Position numbers and translations under genes: made by a program
Assembly: GCA_964654815.1 (NCBI GenBank)
Contig: CAZZLH010000004.1
Location: 1-63,881 of the forward strand
Length of the DNA: 63,881 nt
Source of the DNA: ZLKRG08 sp964654815
GTDB taxonomy: Bacteria > Actinomycetota > Actinomycetes > Nanopelagicales > Nanopelagicaceae
Direction of reading: 5' to 3'
Notes under the pieces: generated by a model
Database searches by the model: none
What the model saw: the letters and a program-made list of their open reading frames with translations, nothing else
Told to the model about the DNA's origin: nothing
Shown here: positions 7,841 through 15,939 of the stretch, in pieces
Numbering within the stretch: position 1 is the first letter of the stretch
How the letters are laid out: every line of letters starts with the position of its first letter

Positions 7841-8901
7841 TGCGCAGCTAATTGCTGCCCTGGATAGGCCTCTGTGTGATCAAATGGATCGCCTAATTTC
7901 TTGACTCCTGAAAGCTCTTGCAGGACAAATAGCCCGCAAAATGGTGAGTAAATCGCGTTGTAGCCACCTTCGTGAGCCACTAGCAATCTATGGTTTGCGC
8001 TCTCTGCAGCACAATCCATCAATATTTTAGTTAATTGAGCATAACCATTTGCAGTCAACATCATTCGGCCGAGTGGATCATAAACGCTTGAATCAAAACC
8101 CGAAGAGACCGCAATCAGATCCGGTTTGAATCGCTTAAGCGCTGGCGCCACAACTTCGGTGAAGGCATATAGATAACCACCATTTCCGGTTCCGGCAGGC
8201 AGTGGGATATTTATATTGGTGTTTATTCCGGCGCCACTACCGCGCTCTTCTCGGCCTCCGGTATCTCTTGGATAGAGGCGATCTTGATGTAGCGAGATAG
8301 TTAAAACATTAGGATCATCGTAGAAGACATCTTGCGTGCCATTTCCATGGTGTACATCCCAATCGACCGTGGCAATTCGAATATCTGGCTGGGATTTCTT
8401 TACAACTGAGAGTGCAATCGCCAAATTTGAGAAGAGGCAATAACCCATGCCTCCTGCTTTGACTGCGTGATGTCCCGGTGGCCTAACTAGCGCATAACCA
8501 TTATCTACCCGACCGGCGATGATCGCTTGCGCTAATTCGGTAACTGCGCCAACTGCCATAGTTCCGATCTCATAGCCGCCCTTAGCAAAGGGAGTCTCAC
8601 CATCACCGGCATCACCACCTAGTGGCTGCTCGCTAATTGACTTCAATCTAGTCAAATAACTTTGCGGGTGCACTAAAAGCAATTCATCATTTGTGGCATG
8701 TCGCGCTGGAATTCGATGTAAAGAATCAATCAGACCTGAAACCACGATTAATTCATGAATTCGTTTCTTAGTCTCAGCGTTGTCGTAATTTAAGAATGGC
8801 TGCAATCCTTTTGCGGGATCACTCGGAAAGAAGCCAGCATTTGTTCCAGTGTCATGCCAGCCGAATAATTCATGATAGATATAACCGGTTCTCAAACCCA
8901 T
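7780..8901 (-). CDS. Class II histone deacetylase-family amidohydrolase
   Basis: A 373-residue zinc amidohydrolase of the arginase/deacetylase fold. Catalytic signs are RPPGHHAVKAG (His144-His145), DWDVHHGNGTQ (Asp180, Asp182, His184 and His185, supplying zinc ligands and the charge relay) and a late SSGFDSS with the second metal aspartate. Bacterial members remove acetyl groups from polyamines or other small acetyl-amines, and some from proteins. A GGAGG ribosome site lies 7 bases before ATG. The 3' overlap with the SSAT-like gene suggests the two may act on the same acetylated amine in opposite directions; that is inference. Confidence 0.9.
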   Translation of the reverse strand: MGLRTGYIYHELFGWHDTGTNAGFFPSDPAKGLQPFLNYDNAETKKRIHELIVVSGLIDSLHRIPARHATNDELLLVHPQSYLTRLKSISEQPLGGDAGDGETPFAKGGYEIGTMAVGAVTELAQAIIAGRVDNGYALVRPPGHHAVKAGGMGYCLFSNLAIALSVVKKSQPDIRIATVDWDVHHGNGTQDVFYDDPNVLTISLHQDRLYPRDTGGREERGSGAGINTNINIPLPAGTGNGGYLYAFTEVVAPALKRFKPDLIAVSSGFDSSVYDPLGRMMLTANGYAQLTKILMDCAAESANHRLLVAHEGGYNAIYSPFCGLFVLQELSGVKKLGDPFDHTEAYPGQQLAAHQKSEVDEAAKLISAVPERR

Positions 8902-8955
8902 TTTTGGCCTCCGCTCGCAAGATTAGTAGGATTCGACCTCTGATAGGAGCGTTTG

Positions 8956-9831
8956 ATGTCGGCAATTTATGATGCGCTAGATAAGGGAATTTTGATCTCT
9001 GATGGCGCGATGGGCACGATGTTGCAAGCCAAAGGGCTAACCGATGGTGGCGCTCCCGAATTGTGGAATGTAGAGAATCCAAGCGCAGTCGAATCAATTC
9101 TCGAAGAGTATGCCGCCGCTGGTGCGAATTTGATTACTACCAATACCTTTGGCGGAACTCGAGGCAGATTACAGATGCATGGGTTGGAAGATCGATTATT
9201 TGAATTAAACAAAGCCGGCGCAGAGATTGCGCGAAAAGTTGCCGATCGCCATCCTGGTTGTTTCGTGATGGGCGATATTGGCCCGTCCGGTGAGCTAATG
9301 GAACCGATGGGCGAGATGACAATCGATAGCGCGAAAGAGCTATTTGCAGATCAGATAAAAGCTTTGGTCGCAGGTGGGGTAGATGCGATTTTGATCGAAA
9401 CCATGAGTGATCTATCTGAAGTACAGGCTGCGGTGCAGGCAGCAAAAGAAGTTGCCCCTAACCTTCCGATCATCGCAACTTTTTCTTTCGATACAAATCT
9501 ACGTACCATGATGGGGATTAAGCCAGCAATGGCGGTAAAGGCTCTTGCTGCTGAAGGGGTAAGAGTGATTGGCGCAAATTGTGGCCGCGGCACCGATGAG
9601 ATGAGAGTGATTGCAAAAGAGATGGCTGAGGCAAGGCCTGAGGGAATCTATCTGATCACTCAATCAAATGCTGGTCTACCAAAATTAGTTGGTGGCGATT
9701 TTGTTTATGATGGCACGCCAGATGAGATGGCTAAGTATGCATCAGATATGAAAGCTCTAGGAATAAATGTCATCGGCTCTTGCTGCGGTTCGACCCCAGC
9801 TCATACTAAAGCGATGAAGACGGCAATCTAA
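8956..9831 (+). CDS. Homocysteine S-methyltransferase family protein
   Basis: A 291-residue zinc methyltransferase barrel equivalent to the N-terminal homocysteine domain of MetH or to BHMT/MmuM. It begins ILISDGAMGTMLQ and has TTNTFGG. The zinc cysteines are Cys209 (GANCGRG) and Cys276-Cys277 (GSCCGST). The ATG at 8956 is chosen over the in-frame TTG just before it because AGGAG is properly spaced. No folate or cobalamin domain follows, so the methyl donor is not encoded in the protein; S-methylmethionine, betaine or a separate methyl-corrinoid protein are possible. First gene of an operon (TAATG overlap with the SDR). Confidence 0.9.
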   Translation: MSAIYDALDKGILISDGAMGTMLQAKGLTDGGAPELWNVENPSAVESILEEYAAAGANLITTNTFGGTRGRLQMHGLEDRLFELNKAGAEIARKVADRHPGCFVMGDIGPSGELMEPMGEMTIDSAKELFADQIKALVAGGVDAILIETMSDLSEVQAAVQAAKEVAPNLPIIATFSFDTNLRTMMGIKPAMAVKALAAEGVRVIGANCGRGTDEMRVIAKEMAEARPEGIYLITQSNAGLPKLVGGDFVYDGTPDEMAKYASDMKALGINVIGSCCGSTPAHTKAMKTAI

Positions 9832-10577
9832 TGGCCTTAGCTGTGGTAACTGGCGCAAGTAGTGGCATAGGTGCTGCGACCGCTAAGACTTTAGCCGAAC
9901 ATGGCTTCCAAGTAATCGCAGCAGCGCGTCGTGTAGATCGATTGGCCGAATTGGCAAAATCGAGCGCAAATATCAAGCCCGCAGAACTGGATATCACAGA
10001 TCAAAAGAGCGTAGATCGTTTCGCGGCTGATTTAGCAGGAGCAAAACTAGCTTTGCTAGTAAATAATGCCGGCGGCGCATTTGACTCGATTTCCATCGAT
10101 AAAGCCACTCCTGAAATCTGGCAGAAGAGCTATGAAGTAAATGTGGTAGGCACGCTACGCATCACCAAAGCGTTATTACCTAATTTACGCGCAAATGGCG
10201 CAAGCCAGATTGTTGTAGTTACCTCAACAGCCGGACATGGGGTTTATGAAAATGGTGGCAGTTACACCACGGCAAAGCATGCAGAGGTCGCGCTAGTTCA
10301 GACATTGCGCTTGGAGTTAAACGGCGAACCGATCCGAGTAACTGAGATCGCGCCAGGAATGGTGAAAACCGAGGAATTCTCTCTGATTCGATTGGGTAAT
10401 CAAGCCGCAGCGGATAAGGTTTACGAAGGGGTGGCAGAACCCTTGACCGCAGCGGATATAGCGGAAGCAATCAGATGGAGCGCTATGTTGCCAAGCCATG
10501 TAAATATCGACTCCATGATCGTGCGCCCAGTTGCGCAAGCAGCAAACCATAAGATTCATAGAGTAAAGCCGAATTAA
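9831..10577 (+). CDS. Short-chain dehydrogenase/reductase
   Basis: A 248-residue classical SDR. The cofactor loop TGASSGIG is at residues 7-14, an Arg-rich stretch after strand 2 (AARRVDR) favours NADP(H), NNAGG lies near 76 and the catalytic YTTAK near 144. It resembles YdfG-type 3-hydroxy acid dehydrogenases, but the substrate cannot be read from sequence. It overlaps the methyltransferase stop by one base (TAATG) and precedes pcs by one base. Confidence 0.88.
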   Translation: MALAVVTGASSGIGAATAKTLAEHGFQVIAAARRVDRLAELAKSSANIKPAELDITDQKSVDRFAADLAGAKLALLVNNAGGAFDSISIDKATPEIWQKSYEVNVVGTLRITKALLPNLRANGASQIVVVTSTAGHGVYENGGSYTTAKHAEVALVQTLRLELNGEPIRVTEIAPGMVKTEEFSLIRLGNQAAADKVYEGVAEPLTAADIAEAIRWSAMLPSHVNIDSMIVRPVAQAANHKIHRVKPN

Positions 10578-10578
10578 G

Positions 10579-11292
10579 ATGCGAAAAGTAGTCGCAGGAT
10601 ATCTGGTCCACTCAATCACTGCCTTTGGCGCAATCGCTGGACTGATCTCCTTAGAAGAATTCATCAATGGCGACATCCAAAGCGGTTTATTGTGGTTAAT
10701 CATCTGCCAACTGATTGATGGTTTTGATGGACCAATCGCCCGCAGGATCGATATCAATATTCACGCCACCCGCTTTGATGGGCATATTTTGGATTTGGTA
10801 GTGGATTACGTAACTTGCGTGATTGTGCCGGTCGCTTTATTGATCAGATTGGATTTGATTGATAACCGCTTTGCTTTCTTCTATGCCGCATTGATCATCT
10901 TCACTGGCGCGCTCTGGTTTGCTCGGACTGATCAAGAGACCGAAGATCATTGGTTCAATGGCTTTCCTGCCGCGTGGAATCTAGTAATCCCAACCTTTAT
11001 TATTTTAGAGACTCGAACCACAGCAGTAGAGATTTCAATCTTGGTGCTTTCATGGCTGACGCTAACCAAATTGAAATTCCCTCACTTGGTCAAAGTGGAA
11101 TTCATGAGACCAGTAACTTGGACATTGGCATTTGTTTATTTTGTTTCGCTCACGTGGTTATCGGTGCAATATCCAAATGGTCCAAGTTCACTGAAACCAG
11201 TTTTGGTCTTTATTCCGCTATATATTTTCGCGATTTCCTTCTATCATTCTTGGAAAGTCCGTAAAATAAGCGTATCCTTACTCAATGATTGA
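10579..11292 (+). CDS. pcs: Phosphatidylcholine synthase
   Basis: Joins choline to CDP-diacylglycerol in the membrane to make phosphatidylcholine and CMP. The 237-residue protein carries the CDP-alcohol motif at residues 50-76 with the spacing DG-x2-AR-x12-G-x3-D-x3-D. The twelve-residue gap distinguishes bacterial Pcs from the usual eight-residue gap of other CDP-alcohol transferases. NGFPAAWN near 130 is also Pcs-like, and eight hydrophobic segments are visible. This enzyme uses free choline, which fits the choline and betaine genes further on. The mgtC gene starts inside its last 8 bases. Confidence 0.85.
   Translation: MRKVVAGYLVHSITAFGAIAGLISLEEFINGDIQSGLLWLIICQLIDGFDGPIARRIDINIHATRFDGHILDLVVDYVTCVIVPVALLIRLDLIDNRFAFFYAALIIFTGALWFARTDQETEDHWFNGFPAAWNLVIPTFIILETRTTAVEISILVLSWLTLTKLKFPHLVKVEFMRPVTWTLAFVYFVSLTWLSVQYPNGPSSLKPVLVFIPLYIFAISFYHSWKVRKISVSLLND
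11273..11278 (+). promoter_or_regulatory. -10 element, internal leaderless promoter of mgtC
   Basis: TATCCT within the end of pcs, followed by 6 bases and the ATG of mgtC at 11285. It would let mgtC be expressed apart from the upstream operon. Confidence 0.45.
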
Positions 11293-11746
11293 TTTTGGAT
11301 CGGTAGAGCTAACCAAGCAATTCTTAGTGATTGTTAATGCTGGCATCGCAGCGCTATTGGGTTCAGCAATCGGATGGGAGCGCGACCGCGCTGGTAAGTC
11401 TGTAGGTCCTCGTACCATGGCACTCGTAGGAGCCTCTGCCGCAGCTGTAGTTAACATTGGCGAGGTATTAAATATCTCAGCGCAATTTGGCGACCCGACT
11501 CGTTCCATGCATGCCATCATGACCGGTATTGGTTTTCTAGGAGCTGGCTTGATTTTCCAGACCAGAGATGCCGGCACCAAAGGCGTAACTACCGCTGCCA
11601 CAGTCTTTGCAACCGCTGCAATGGGATGTGCGGTTGGATTAGGTTTTCAAATCGCTAGCATTGGTTTGACCATCATTATCTTGATTGTGTTGCGTTCGAC
11701 GCACATGCTAGAAATCACGGCAAACCGTCGCCATGACGATGATTAA
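11285..11746 (+). CDS. MgtC/SapB family membrane protein
   Basis: A 153-residue membrane protein with four hydrophobic segments. The MgtC N-terminal pattern is visible: AALLGSAIGWERDRAGKSVG with the conserved acidic-arginine cluster, RTMALVGASAAAV, and the MTGIGFLGAGLIFQ block. MgtC proteins help survival at low magnesium and modulate the F-ATPase or other membrane proteins; the C-terminal ACT-like extension of the long form is absent. It overlaps the pcs stop by 8 bases but has its own -10 element. Confidence 0.88.
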   Translation: MIDFGSVELTKQFLVIVNAGIAALLGSAIGWERDRAGKSVGPRTMALVGASAAAVVNIGEVLNISAQFGDPTRSMHAIMTGIGFLGAGLIFQTRDAGTKGVTTAATVFATAAMGCAVGLGFQIASIGLTIIILIVLRSTHMLEITANRRHDDD

Positions 11747-11747
11747 T

Positions 11748-12503
11748 TTATAGCCAGTACTCTCTAGCAAACCAGACCGCACACAACAGCCCAATCACGA
11801 AGATAGCCATGCGGTAGGCATCTCGACTGAAGCGACTTACCACTTTGGCGCCGAAGTAGCCACCAATTGCGCAGCTAATCGCTAAGTCAATCGCAAAGGG
11901 CCAATGCACATTGCCACTGGCGATGTAAATTAAATTGGAACCTAAGCAGGTCATGGTTACGACCACATTCTTATTGATATTTATATCAGAGACGCTTCGT
12001 TTGGCATCCCTTGCCAGAACCGCAATGGTCATAACTCCCTGCCCTGGGCCAAAATAACCAGCATAAAAACCGATCGCAGTTAGCCAGAAATACTCAAATT
12101 TCTTTTTGAATTGACCTTTAACTTGCGCCAGATTGATGCCGTCATTCTCTTTGACTTTAATGAACAAGGTAAGTGAAGCGATCAGAATCAGAATCGGCAC
12201 TAATTTCTCAAAGCCAGATACGGGCATCAGCGCTAGGGCGGTACCGCCAATTACCGCACCAATCATCGAATACCCGATCAGGGCACTCTCTGATTTGATG
12301 ATTGCCTTTATATATTGAGTCTTGCCGAAAAGCGCCCCAACATTTGCAGTCCACACGCCAAGCGCGTTGGTCATTGCGGCAGATACTGGATTCAATCCGG
12401 TGGCAATCATCGCCGGAAAAGAGAGCACTGACGCACCGCCGGCTGCGCCATTTAGAAATCCGACGCTAAGTCCAACTATGAATATCAGAATCAGTTCGAC
12501 CAT
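11748..12503 (-). CDS. TauE/SafE family sulfite or sulfonate exporter
   Basis: A 251-residue membrane protein with seven to eight hydrophobic helices. The paired family motifs are visible: FLNGAAGGASVLSFPAMIATGLNPVSA near the N-terminus and YAGYFGPGQGVMTIAVL near residue 145. The family moves sulfite, sulfonates or other organic anions across the inner membrane. It converges on mgtC with a single base between the stops and diverges from modA with 36 bases between starts. A role in exporting sulfite from taurine-like compounds is possible but not shown here. Confidence 0.85.
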   Translation of the reverse strand: MVELILIFIVGLSVGFLNGAAGGASVLSFPAMIATGLNPVSAAMTNALGVWTANVGALFGKTQYIKAIIKSESALIGYSMIGAVIGGTALALMPVSGFEKLVPILILIASLTLFIKVKENDGINLAQVKGQFKKKFEYFWLTAIGFYAGYFGPGQGVMTIAVLARDAKRSVSDININKNVVVTMTCLGSNLIYIASGNVHWPFAIDLAISCAIGGYFGAKVVSRFSRDAYRMAIFVIGLLCAVWFAREYWL

Positions 12504-12509
12504 AAAGTA

Positions 12510-12515
12510 AGCGTA
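12510..12515 (-). promoter_or_regulatory. -10 element, leaderless promoter of the TauE gene
   Basis: On the minus strand TACGCT, 6 bases (TACTTT), then ATG at 12503. It lies in the 36-base divergent region shared with modA. Confidence 0.5.
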
Positions 12516-12527
12516 AGAATAGCCTTA

Positions 12528-12533
12528 TATACT
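12528..12533 (+). promoter_or_regulatory. -10 element, leaderless promoter of modA
   Basis: TATACT, 6 bases, then ATG at 12540. It is the best -10 match in the window and probably drives the whole molybdenum cofactor operon. With only 36 bases to the divergent gene there is no room for a Moco riboswitch. Confidence 0.6.
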
Positions 12534-12539
12534 GCCGAA

Positions 12540-13301
12540 ATGGTGCGCTTTCGCAGATTAAATCGCAGATTAATCATGTGCAGTGCGATTCTTAGCGCAA
12601 GTCTCACCACCTTGCTGTTAACTAACTTTATCTACGCGGCAAATAGCGCGACCAAGCCAAACCACAAAGCTAATTCAATTATGGTCTTCGCTGCCTCAAG
12701 TCTGACGGATAGCTACACCCAATTAGGGCAACGCTTTGAGAAATCAAATCCAGGAATAAAAGTCAGATTCTCTTTTCAAGCCACCTCAACTTTGGCAACC
12801 CAGATCAAATCTGGTGCGCCAGCTGATGTATTCGTCTCTGCCGAACCGGTGAGTGGAATAAATGCAAATGGTCGAGATTATTTGAGAAACCGCGTGGTTT
12901 TGGCAGTTCCTAAGAATTCGAAGATCACGCAGATAAGTGATTTAAATGGCGCAATCTCTTGGGTGGTCTGTGCCAAAGAAGTTCCTTGTGGCAAAGTGGC
13001 GCAAGCTGCTTTGGCCGGTGAGCAGATAACCACGCAACCGGTCTCCTACGAACCACGGGTCTCTAGCGCGGTGGCTAAGTTATTGGCTGGCGAGGTCGAT
13101 GCCGCACTCATCTATCGCAGCGATGTTGTGACAAATAATCAGAGGCTGCGGTCAATTGAATTTCAGAATCGAAATGCCACGTACACCACTTATCAAATCT
13201 TCCAATTAAGTCAGAGTAAGAATGTGGCGCGATTCGTAAAATATCTACAATCCGAGAGCGCAATTAGATATTTACAAAGCAAGGGATTTGAGCGGATATG
13301 A
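12540..13301 (+). CDS. modA: Molybdate ABC transporter substrate-binding protein
   Basis: Extracytoplasmic molybdate (or tungstate) binding protein, 253 residues. A positively charged N-terminus and hydrophobic segment (residues about 11-33) form a signal peptide. Mature motifs include IMVFAASSLTDSYTQLGQ, FSFQATSTLATQIKSGAPADVFVSA and the late YEPRVSSAVAKLLAGEVDAALIYRSD, all typical of ModA. Its stop overlaps modB (ATGA). Head of an eight-gene run to moaA; the Mo enzyme it serves in this window is the formate dehydrogenase at 27122. Confidence 0.93.
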   Translation: MVRFRRLNRRLIMCSAILSASLTTLLLTNFIYAANSATKPNHKANSIMVFAASSLTDSYTQLGQRFEKSNPGIKVRFSFQATSTLATQIKSGAPADVFVSAEPVSGINANGRDYLRNRVVLAVPKNSKITQISDLNGAISWVVCAKEVPCGKVAQAALAGEQITTQPVSYEPRVSSAVAKLLAGEVDAALIYRSDVVTNNQRLRSIEFQNRNATYTTYQIFQLSQSKNVARFVKYLQSESAIRYLQSKGFERI

Positions 13302-14071
13302 AATTTGGCTTCGCGATTAAATTCTTCGCCACGCTTGCGGCTCTTACGATAATGGCGCCACTTGTGGCGCTTTTGACCAAAGTGCCATGGCGTAATCTCT
13401 TTAGCCACTTGTCCGATACCTCTGCCATCAAGTTATCGCTCTGGACTTCTACTTTATCTGCGCTGATTGCGCTCTTACTTGGCGTGCCACTTGCTTGGCT
13501 ATTGGCTAAGAGTTCCAGCCGCACTACCAATTTCATCCGTCCCTTAGTGCTAGCCCCGATTGTCCTGCCACCTACTGTTGCAGGCATGGCGCTAATTGCT
13601 TTGATGGGACGGAAAGGATTATTTGGAAATTACCTTTACGAAGCGACCGGTTGGGCGATGCCATTTACCGCAAGCGCTGTGGTGCTTGCCGGAGTATTTG
13701 TAGGGCTACCTTTTGTGGTTTTGATCTGTGAATCAAATTTTCGCCAATTACCAAAAGAGGTGGAAGATGCAGCGCTTATAGATCGCGCAGATGGCAAAGA
13801 GCTCTTCCAGCGGATAGCGATTCCACAATCTAGAAGCGCAATAGCTACCGGTGCGATTTTGGCGTGGGCTAGAGCAATTGGCGAGTTTGGTGCAACGCTA
13901 ATGTTTGCTGGCTCCTTTCCAGGTAAGACGCAGACTTGGACCATGCTTATCTATCAAGAGCTGGATATCAGCGTGGACACTGCATATGCGCTCTCAGCCG
14001 TAATGTTGATAATCGCGGTGGCGATTGTTTTCTTACTACGCAAGCCACTTCGTGAAGCGATGCGGTATTAA
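13298..14071 (+). CDS. modB: Molybdate ABC transporter permease
   Basis: A 257-residue inner-membrane permease with about six helices. The ATPase-coupling EAA-type loop reads EDAALIDRADGKELFQRIAIPQS, near residue 155. It overlaps modA by 4 bases. No modC ATPase follows: the next gene, 3 bases away, is mobA, and the protein has no fused nucleotide-binding domain. The transporter must borrow an ATPase encoded elsewhere. Confidence 0.92.
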   Translation: MKFGFAIKFFATLAALTIMAPLVALLTKVPWRNLFSHLSDTSAIKLSLWTSTLSALIALLLGVPLAWLLAKSSSRTTNFIRPLVLAPIVLPPTVAGMALIALMGRKGLFGNYLYEATGWAMPFTASAVVLAGVFVGLPFVVLICESNFRQLPKEVEDAALIDRADGKELFQRIAIPQSRSAIATGAILAWARAIGEFGATLMFAGSFPGKTQTWTMLIYQELDISVDTAYALSAVMLIIAVAIVFLLRKPLREAMRY

Positions 14072-14074
14072 CTT

Positions 14075-14758
14075 GTGAACACTAAATCACTGAATGCAAT
14101 TGTGCTCTCAGGTGGCACTAGCTCTCGCTTTGGGTCTGATAAAGCAAGCGCCAAGATAAATGGTCAGACTCTGCTGGAATTACTAATCACTAATTTGCTT
14201 GCTGAGGGCATAGAGGAAATAGTCGTTGTAGGACCAAAAGTGGTATTGAACCTAGGTAAGACACTTGAAGTTGCAGCCAAAATAACTTTTGTTAGAGAGG
14301 CTCCTGAGTTTGGTGGACCAGTTGCGGCAATCGCTGCAGCAATCTCAGAGATCCAGAGCGAGCAGGTTGCGATCTTCGCCACCGATATGCCCTTTGCACC
14401 TAAATTCCTTCCAGCGCTGAAGGCTAGATTAGATGCAGAATTAGAATCAAAATTAGAATCAAAATTGGACTCAAAATTAGGATCAAAATTAGCAGGAGAT
14501 GCCGCGCTAATAGTTGATAGCCAAGGTTTTGCTCAGCCTTTGGCGGCCTTATATCAAAGCGCGCCACTTAAAGAAGCGCTCTCGGAGCTTGCCAAAATAA
14601 ATGGAGTTTCAGGTCAATCAATGAAGCGATTAATAATTGATTTAAAGCAAGTTTTGGTTCCGCTACACGAAACTCAATTGAATCCGGATTACTTATTAGA
14701 TATAGATACTCCGCAAGCGCTGGAATTGGCCATTGACTTACAGAGTAGATTGGTGTGA
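14075..14758 (+). CDS. mobA: Molybdenum cofactor guanylyltransferase
   Basis: Adds GMP to molybdopterin to give the MGD form used by formate dehydrogenase. The 227-residue protein has the nucleotide-binding LSGGTSSRFGSDKASAKING start, the IFATDMPF metal-binding aspartate region (about residue 105) and FAQPLAALYQ. A striking insertion near residues 122-138 encodes four copies of Leu-X-Ser-Lys from a 12-base tandem repeat. GTG start 3 bases after modB; the stop overlaps moeA. Confidence 0.9.
   Translation: MNTKSLNAIVLSGGTSSRFGSDKASAKINGQTLLELLITNLLAEGIEEIVVVGPKVVLNLGKTLEVAAKITFVREAPEFGGPVAAIAAAISEIQSEQVAIFATDMPFAPKFLPALKARLDAELESKLESKLDSKLGSKLAGDAALIVDSQGFAQPLAALYQSAPLKEALSELAKINGVSGQSMKRLIIDLKQVLVPLHETQLNPDYLLDIDTPQALELAIDLQSRLV
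14441..14488 (+). repeat. Four-copy 12-base tandem repeat inside mobA
   Basis: Units TTAGAATCAAAA, TTAGAATCAAAA, TTGGACTCAAAA and TTAGGATCAAAA follow one another in frame and encode L-E-S-K, L-E-S-K, L-D-S-K and L-G-S-K. The first two copies are identical; the others differ by one to three bases. Copy-number change would keep the frame. Confidence 0.9.
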
Positions 14759-15939
14759 TGACTTCATCAGCTGAACAATTGATCGAGCCGAGTTGGGATC
14801 GTGCTCGAGAGTCAGCTTGGCAATTGGGCAAGGTAATTGCTGCAAATAATTCCGATGCTGTTGAGGAGCTACCTATAACCGATGCCCTCAATCGAGTCCT
14901 CGCATTTGATGCCACTTCATTAGTTGATCTACCAACTTACGAAACCAGCGCGATGGATGGCTACGCTGTAGCAGGTGATGGTCCTTGGCAGATCATTGGT
15001 GAGATAAAAGCCGGCGCACCATTTGCCGGAGAATTAGAGGCAGGTCAAGCGCTCGGCATTGCAACAGGTGCGGTGATTCCAGATGGCGCCTTTGGCATCT
15101 TGCGTTGGGAGGATGCGACCGTAAATGGAGATCAACTCTCTGGGCAGACTAAACATCGCAAAGATTTTCGTGAGGCAGGAGCGGAGGCTAAACAAGGGGA
15201 GGTGTTGATCTCTTCTGGAACTCAATTGAGCCCAGGAATGATTGGATTATTAGCGGCCGCTGGTTTCGACCAGATCAAAGTCTTCCGAAAGCCAAAGTTG
15301 GCGCTTTTGATTTTAGGAGATGAGATACAACTAGCTGGAATTCCAAGCGGTGGTTTGGTGCGTGACTCATTAGGCCCGCAATTACCGGGCTGGATCGAAA
15401 GATTAGGTTGCGAAGTGTCACACGTGGAATATGTCTCGGATCAATTGGATTTAACCATCAAAGCGCTCTCAGCTGCTGCGAAGAAATATGAATTAATTGC
15501 CACTACAGGTGGAACTGCAGATGGTCCGCGCGACTTTCTACATAAAGCCATCACCCAACTAAATGGTGTGATCCACGTAGATAAGGTCGCAGTTAGACCA
15601 GGGCATCCACAGTTATTGGCGACCATAAATGGCAAACCATTATTTGGCCTACCCGGAAATCCGCAATCAGCAGTCGTGGCGCTTCTAACTCTGGGTCAAC
15701 CATTTATTGATGCGCTCTTTGGCCGAGAATTAGCGGAGCTACCATTGATTTCAAGTGATGATCAATTTGAGGCGGTACCAGGATTTACCCGATTGGTGCT
15801 TGGCACCAACCAAAATGGCCGATTTCGGATGGGGCGTTACTTAGGCAGTGCCATGTTACGTAGCCTGGCGCATGCGGAAGGTTTTGCAATCTGCACCAAT
15901 CCACCGACTACATTGCGATGGTTAGGATTACCTTCATGA
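14758..15939 (+). CDS. moeA: Molybdopterin molybdenumtransferase
   Basis: Inserts molybdate into adenylated molybdopterin. The 393-residue protein shows YETSAMDGYAVAG near residue 60, the MoCF-binding loop TTGGTADGPRDF (about 250) and LPGNPQSAVVALL (about 300). The ATG at 14758 is preferred over the GTG at 14755 because it gives the usual TGATG overlap with mobA. Full length for the family. It also overlaps moaC (ATGA). Confidence 0.93.
   Translation: MTSSAEQLIEPSWDRARESAWQLGKVIAANNSDAVEELPITDALNRVLAFDATSLVDLPTYETSAMDGYAVAGDGPWQIIGEIKAGAPFAGELEAGQALGIATGAVIPDGAFGILRWEDATVNGDQLSGQTKHRKDFREAGAEAKQGEVLISSGTQLSPGMIGLLAAAGFDQIKVFRKPKLALLILGDEIQLAGIPSGGLVRDSLGPQLPGWIERLGCEVSHVEYVSDQLDLTIKALSAAAKKYELIATTGGTADGPRDFLHKAITQLNGVIHVDKVAVRPGHPQLLATINGKPLFGLPGNPQSAVVALLTLGQPFIDALFGRELAELPLISSDDQFEAVPGFTRLVLGTNQNGRFRMGRYLGSAMLRSLAHAEGFAICTNPPTTLRWLGLPS

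Noticed and set aside
7780..8901. True histone deacetylase function
   Set aside because: Family name only; bacteria lack histones of this type and related enzymes act on small acetylated amines.
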